The notes under the pieces were generated by a model that had not been told where the DNA came from, did not search any database, and saw only the letters and a list, made by a program, of their open reading frames with translations. Positions 34,480 to 37,594 of a stretch of DNA of 37,594 nucleotides are shown in pieces. The DNA is from Hyphomicrobiales bacterium (GTDB lineage: Bacteria > Pseudomonadota > Alphaproteobacteria > Rhizobiales > JAJFHC01), in assembly GCA_021775835.1 (NCBI GenBank), contig JAJFHC010000093.1:1-37594 (forward strand). The letters run 5' to 3'. Positions within the stretch are counted from its first letter, which is position 1. The number at the start of each line of letters is the position of its first letter. Both the position numbers and the translations under genes were made by a program.

Positions 34480-35802
34480 TCAGGGCATCTCGTCGAGCAC
34501 TTCGGCGATCGCTTGTGCCGTAAACGCGATGTCGTCTTCCGTGTGAACCACGGACGACAGCGAATGCAGCGTGGCGGACGGGTTCATGTAAACGCCCTTG
34601 TCGAACAGCCGCAACGTAAAGTCGCGGAACTTGAGCCGGTCCACGTGCCCGCAAAAATCCCGGTAGTCGCTGACGTCTTCCAGGTCGGTGAAGAAGATCT
34701 GGAACATGGAGTTGACGCCCTGGCAGATCACGCCGTGCTTGTTGTTGCCGCGGGCGACGTTCTGGATCTCGGCGGTCATTTTCTGGCCGAGATCCTTGAT
34801 CGTGGCAAAACCCTTCTGGTCGTCCGCCAGCATCGTCGTCAGCATGGTCTTGCAGATATGGAGGGCCAGACGCCCGGCATTGTGGGTCCCGAAGTGCAGC
34901 ACCTTGCCCCACTCCAGTCCCGACATGATTTCCGACGACCCGCCGATCGCCGCCATGGGAACGCCGCCACCCAGGGCCTTGCCGTAGGTGACGATGTCGG
35001 GATGGAGGCCATAGAGTTCGGCACAACCACCGGCGGCCAGCCGGAAACCGGTGACCGTCTCGTCGAGATAGAACAGGGCGCCATGTTCGCGACACAGCTC
35101 CTGCATGCGGTTCAGGTAGCCCTCCTTGGGTGGGATCACGCCCATGTTGGACATGACACCCTCTGTCACCACGCAGGCCGCGTCCCGGCCATGGACTTCC
35201 ATGGCGCGCTCAAGCGCTTCAATGTCATTCCAGGGCACGACGATGGTATCGAGCCAGCACTCCTCCAGTATGCCTGAACTGTCAGGAATTCGGATCGGTG
35301 AGTTGGGGTGGCCCAGGGCCGTCACCGGTTGAGGGTTGGTATTGATCAACACCGAGTCCGACCAGCCGTGATAGTGGCCTTCGAACTTGATGATCTTGCG
35401 CCGGCCGGTGTGGCCGCGGGCCAGGCGGAAGGCGGCCATGCAGGCTTCGGTCCCGGTGTTGGCGAATCGGATCTTTTCCACATGGGGGAGAAGGTCGACC
35501 AGTATTTCGGCAACCTCGACTTCCACTTCCAGCGCCGTTGCGAAATGCGTACCCCTCGCCACCTCCCGGGTGACGACCTCGACAATCGCCGGATGAGCAT
35601 GCCCCAACGGTAGCGCGCCGAAGGCCATCATCCAGTCCAGATATTCGCGCCCGTCCACATCGTAGAGTGTCGTGCCTTGGCCGTGCGACATGTACCGGGG
35701 CGTCGTCCCGAAGGCGGCCGGGCCCCGCGACGCCGACGACACACCCTCCACCAGCACCTTCATGCCACGGTCAAACAAGCTCTGAGACGCTGAACCACTC
35801 AT
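34480..35802 (-). CDS. Class III PLP-dependent aminotransferase / glutamate-1-semialdehyde aminomutase-like
   Basis: A 440-residue cytoplasmic PLP enzyme. The cofactor lysine is K275 (VTYGKALGGG), the PLP aspartate D247 (YLDETVTGF), and GHYHGW (142-147) stacks on the ring. The sequence resembles glutamate-1-semialdehyde aminomutases and aspartate aminotransferase family proteins; the gene partners (pyrroline-5-carboxylate reductase-like and XRE-cupin) argue against heme synthesis and for amine catabolism or a cyclic imine product. GGAG lies nine bases before the start. It is divergent from the XRE-cupin gene over a 104-bp gap with a palindrome that covers a TATAAT on this strand. Confidence 0.88.
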   Translation of the reverse strand: MSGSASQSLFDRGMKVLVEGVSSASRGPAAFGTTPRYMSHGQGTTLYDVDGREYLDWMMAFGALPLGHAHPAIVEVVTREVARGTHFATALEVEVEVAEILVDLLPHVEKIRFANTGTEACMAAFRLARGHTGRRKIIKFEGHYHGWSDSVLINTNPQPVTALGHPNSPIRIPDSSGILEECWLDTIVVPWNDIEALERAMEVHGRDAACVVTEGVMSNMGVIPPKEGYLNRMQELCREHGALFYLDETVTGFRLAAGGCAELYGLHPDIVTYGKALGGGVPMAAIGGSSEIMSGLEWGKVLHFGTHNAGRLALHICKTMLTTMLADDQKGFATIKDLGQKMTAEIQNVARGNNKHGVICQGVNSMFQIFFTDLEDVSDYRDFCGHVDRLKFRDFTLRLFDKGVYMNPSATLHSLSSVVHTEDDIAFTAQAIAEVLDEMP

Positions 35803-35841
35803 TAGAGGAAACTCCGTGTTCTGTTTGCGAATGTGGCAAAT

Positions 35842-35857
35842 TGTTATTATAAGAACA
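35842..35857. promoter_or_regulatory. Palindromic operator in the divergent aminotransferase / XRE-cupin gap
   Basis: TGTTATTATAAGAACA is a 16-bp palindrome with a single mismatched pair. Read on the minus strand it contains TATAAT (35846-35851), a good -10 for the aminotransferase gene, 40 bases from its start. This fits autoregulation and repression by the adjacent XRE-cupin protein. Confidence 0.6.
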
Positions 35858-35906
35858 TTTTGAAGTCAATCGTGCCTGAGCCGATGAGACCGACGGAGAC
35901 GAAACT

Positions 35907-36509
35907 GTGGAGAACGCAGTCAGTACCATCCAGAGCCACGCCCACGCGGAACTTTCTGCACGGGTTTATCGGTGGCGCCGGGAGAGAGGACTGAGCCAGG
36001 CCCAACTTGCCGAAAAGGCCGGTTTTGCCCGCTCGACCCTGTCCAAGATCGAAAACGGCCAACTGTCGCCAACCTTCGAAATCCTGCTGAAGCTTGCGCA
36101 CGGCTTTGGCGTCGATGTGGCCGACCTCCTGAACACGCAAGACAAGCCAACCCTCACAGGCCGCCTGTGCGTCGACCGCGGTCCCCTGGGCGAGACGTCA
36201 GAAGACATCATCGAGTATGCCAACAACCGCCTCTTTCCGCTGGCAGCCCAACTCAAGGGCAAATCGTTCGAATCCATGGTGGTGGAGTTCACCTGTTCTG
36301 ATCTGGAAGCGTTCGGACCCTGGAACCGCCATGACACCGAAGACATGCTCTATGTGCTCTCAGGGGAACTGGCGTTTCACTCCGAAGGGTACGAGACCTT
36401 CACCCTGACGCCTGACCAGAGCATTCACTTCGACGGCCGCATGCCCCATGCTTGTCTTTCGGTGGGCAGTGAGGTCTGCCGCTGCCTCTACGTCTTTGTC
36501 CCGAATTGA
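35907..36509 (+). CDS. XRE-family transcriptional regulator with C-terminal cupin domain
   Basis: A 200-residue DNA-binding protein. Residues 15-70 form the helix-turn-helix (VYRWRRERGLSQAQLAEKAG, then SKIENGQLSPTFEILLKLA); residues ~120-198 are a cupin barrel (ESMVVEFT ... DTEDMLYVLSGELAFHSEGYETFTL ... FDGRMPHA) that should bind a small ligand. These regulators control nearby transport or catabolic genes, often with an amino acid or amine ligand. GTG 35907 has GGAG ten bases upstream. It is divergent from the aminotransferase/reductase pair and probably controls it through the 35842 palindrome. Confidence 0.85.
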   Translation: MENAVSTIQSHAHAELSARVYRWRRERGLSQAQLAEKAGFARSTLSKIENGQLSPTFEILLKLAHGFGVDVADLLNTQDKPTLTGRLCVDRGPLGETSEDIIEYANNRLFPLAAQLKGKSFESMVVEFTCSDLEAFGPWNRHDTEDMLYVLSGELAFHSEGYETFTLTPDQSIHFDGRMPHACLSVGSEVCRCLYVFVPN

Positions 36510-36527
36510 GGTGGGTTGTGGTTCAAT

Positions 36528-37223
36528 TCACGATCTCGGCCGGGCCCGCTCGAACGCCTCCATGTGAAACGCCGCCTGGCTCGGAGCGTAGCCTTGCGTG
36601 CCAACCGGGCAGGCGCGCCGGGCGCGGCAGCCTTCCGCCATGCAGTCGTTACCAGCGGGTGTTCTGATATGGGTGGCACACAAGGGCACATCATAGTTTT
36701 GCCCGTCGAAGGCGCCGACCGGACAGGTGGACAGGCAGGGTCTGTCCACACAGGTCTTGCAGGGGCTCGCCGTATCGGGGCGATGGGGCAGTTCAAGTTT
36801 CCCGGTAAACAGGAGTGCCGCGCGGTAGGCATGCCAGAGCCCGAACTCCGGGTGAATCAGAATGCCCAGCGGTGACGTGAACACGGTATCGCAGCGCTTG
36901 GCCCAGGCCTGGAACGGGAAATAGGGCGGCCCGTCGGAAGGGTAGAGGGCCCGCGCGCCATGGTCGGCGGCAATCGCATCCACGTGGTGTTTGGTCCAGC
37001 GGTCAAGCGGGTTTGGAAAATCGCTCGCGTGTTGCGCAAACACATCCCACAACGCGGCCCCGGCATTCCCCACCAGCAACACCGTGGAGACATCATCGGG
37101 AAGTGCTTCGTCCTGGTCGTTGTTGCGGTCGGCATGAAACCCGCCGCGCACCAGCATGCCGATGTCGGAAAGGTCGCTCTCAAGGGACAGCGGCATGGGG
37201 CAGATGTCGGTCGATTTGCTCAT
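36528..37223 (-). CDS. Protein with two 4Fe-4S cluster motifs (ferredoxin / epoxyqueuosine-reductase-like)
   Basis: A 231-residue cytoplasmic protein if it starts at ATG 37223 (the frame extends to 37529 with no similarity). The C-terminal part has CKTCVDRPCLSTCP and a second set CMAEGCRARRACPVG, giving two 4Fe-4S binding clusters of ferredoxin type. The N-terminal ~120 residues (TVLLVGNAGAALWDVF and the PFQAWAK region) resemble the proteins related to epoxyqueuosine reductase and corrinoid-cluster ferredoxins. It may serve electron transfer. No ribosome site is obvious, so the start is uncertain. It converges with the regulator gene. Confidence 0.78.
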   Translation of the reverse strand: MSKSTDICPMPLSLESDLSDIGMLVRGGFHADRNNDQDEALPDDVSTVLLVGNAGAALWDVFAQHASDFPNPLDRWTKHHVDAIAADHGARALYPSDGPPYFPFQAWAKRCDTVFTSPLGILIHPEFGLWHAYRAALLFTGKLELPHRPDTASPCKTCVDRPCLSTCPVGAFDGQNYDVPLCATHIRTPAGNDCMAEGCRARRACPVGTQGYAPSQAAFHMEAFERARPRS

Positions 37224-37594
37224 GGGGGTGATGATACGGGCGGCACGACGACCGGTTTGTCCGTCCGCGACCGCTTTGAGGCGAAAAGTGACACAACGTG
37301 GCATTCCGGCGCCGGCAGTTTCGCTGAACTGGTTGACCTTCCGGCAGATGGCCGTCAGCGCATTTGGCTTCACCGCCAGTTTTTCACAACGCAGCCTTGA
37401 CCACAAAGCGATTCCCGCGCATTGTCCGCGCCGATGAACACGAACCGGCATAAACTTCGCATTATCACTTGCGACATTATTATCTGCAGTTAGCTGAAAT
37501 CGCTGGCCGGCAGCCGTTCCCCTTTGCACATCAGAAATCAGGACGATCCGCCGGCCCCAAGGCAGGGGAAGACTTGTGAGTTTACGACTCTACA
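37224..37594. other. 371 bp to the window edge, no gene recognised
   Basis: Minus-strand reading through this region continues the iron-sulfur gene's frame up to 37529 but without family similarity, and no convincing plus-strand gene starts here. It probably holds the promoter of the iron-sulfur gene. A gene beginning near the right edge cannot be excluded. Confidence 0.4.

Noticed and set aside
34453..35277. Plus-strand ORF of 274 codons
   Set aside because: It is antisense to the aminotransferase gene, which carries the PLP lysine and other conserved residues.

Overview
The window looks like a chromosomal stretch of an alphaproteobacterium. It is moderately GC-rich, carries a class II DAHP synthase, a hybrid malic enzyme with a phosphotransacetylase-like tail, an RraA-type aldolase, two class III adenylate cyclases and a GcrA-type domain, a family typical of Alphaproteobacteria. 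I cannot assign a genus from sequence alone. No tRNA, rRNA, CRISPR array or phage module was seen. Housekeeping genes alternate with clearly accessory or decaying stretches.

Left part (1-4500) is a scar zone. An IS1-like element ends near 444 and has removed the N-terminus of a membrane adenylate cyclase. Beyond it lie a short antiporter-like fragment, a 43-residue membrane protein, a secreted protein made of two copies of one domain, and a fused pair of frameshifted pseudogenes (metallophosphoesterase and GMC oxidoreductase).

4500-10800 holds intact single genes: a YbdK-type carboxylate-amine ligase, a methyltransferase, a DUF1989 protein, a class II glutamine amidotransferase, class II DAHP synthase and a small His/Arg-rich secreted protein followed by a strong terminator. 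10800-12400 is a small defence/immunity-like patch: a short Xre/MbcA/ParS-type antitoxin domain, an HExxH protein directly downstream, a perfect FNR-type box and an orphan SMI1/KNR4 (SUKH) protein.

12500-23100 contains a lipoprotein, NAD synthetase, an amine dehydrogenase of the trimethylamine dehydrogenase family, a glycan-modification pair (NeuD-like acyltransferase and PhyH dioxygenase), a glycosyltransferase, hybrid malic enzyme and a secreted crystallin-fold protein. 23100-27000 is a minus-strand run: VOC protein, soluble adenylate cyclase, RraA-like aldolase and a conserved hypothetical, then a separate secreted dienelactone-hydrolase-like protein.

28019-32216 is the most interesting unit: three translationally overlapping genes encoding a membrane fatty-acid-hydroxylase-type di-iron protein, a GH3-family acyl-amide synthetase and an enolase-superfamily enzyme. 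Together they suggest an undescribed route to a modified N-acyl amino acid or similar conjugate. To its right are a lone DUF2235 hydrolase, a class III aminotransferase / pyrroline-5-carboxylate-reductase-like pair divergent from an XRE-cupin regulator with a palindromic operator between them, and an iron-sulfur protein.
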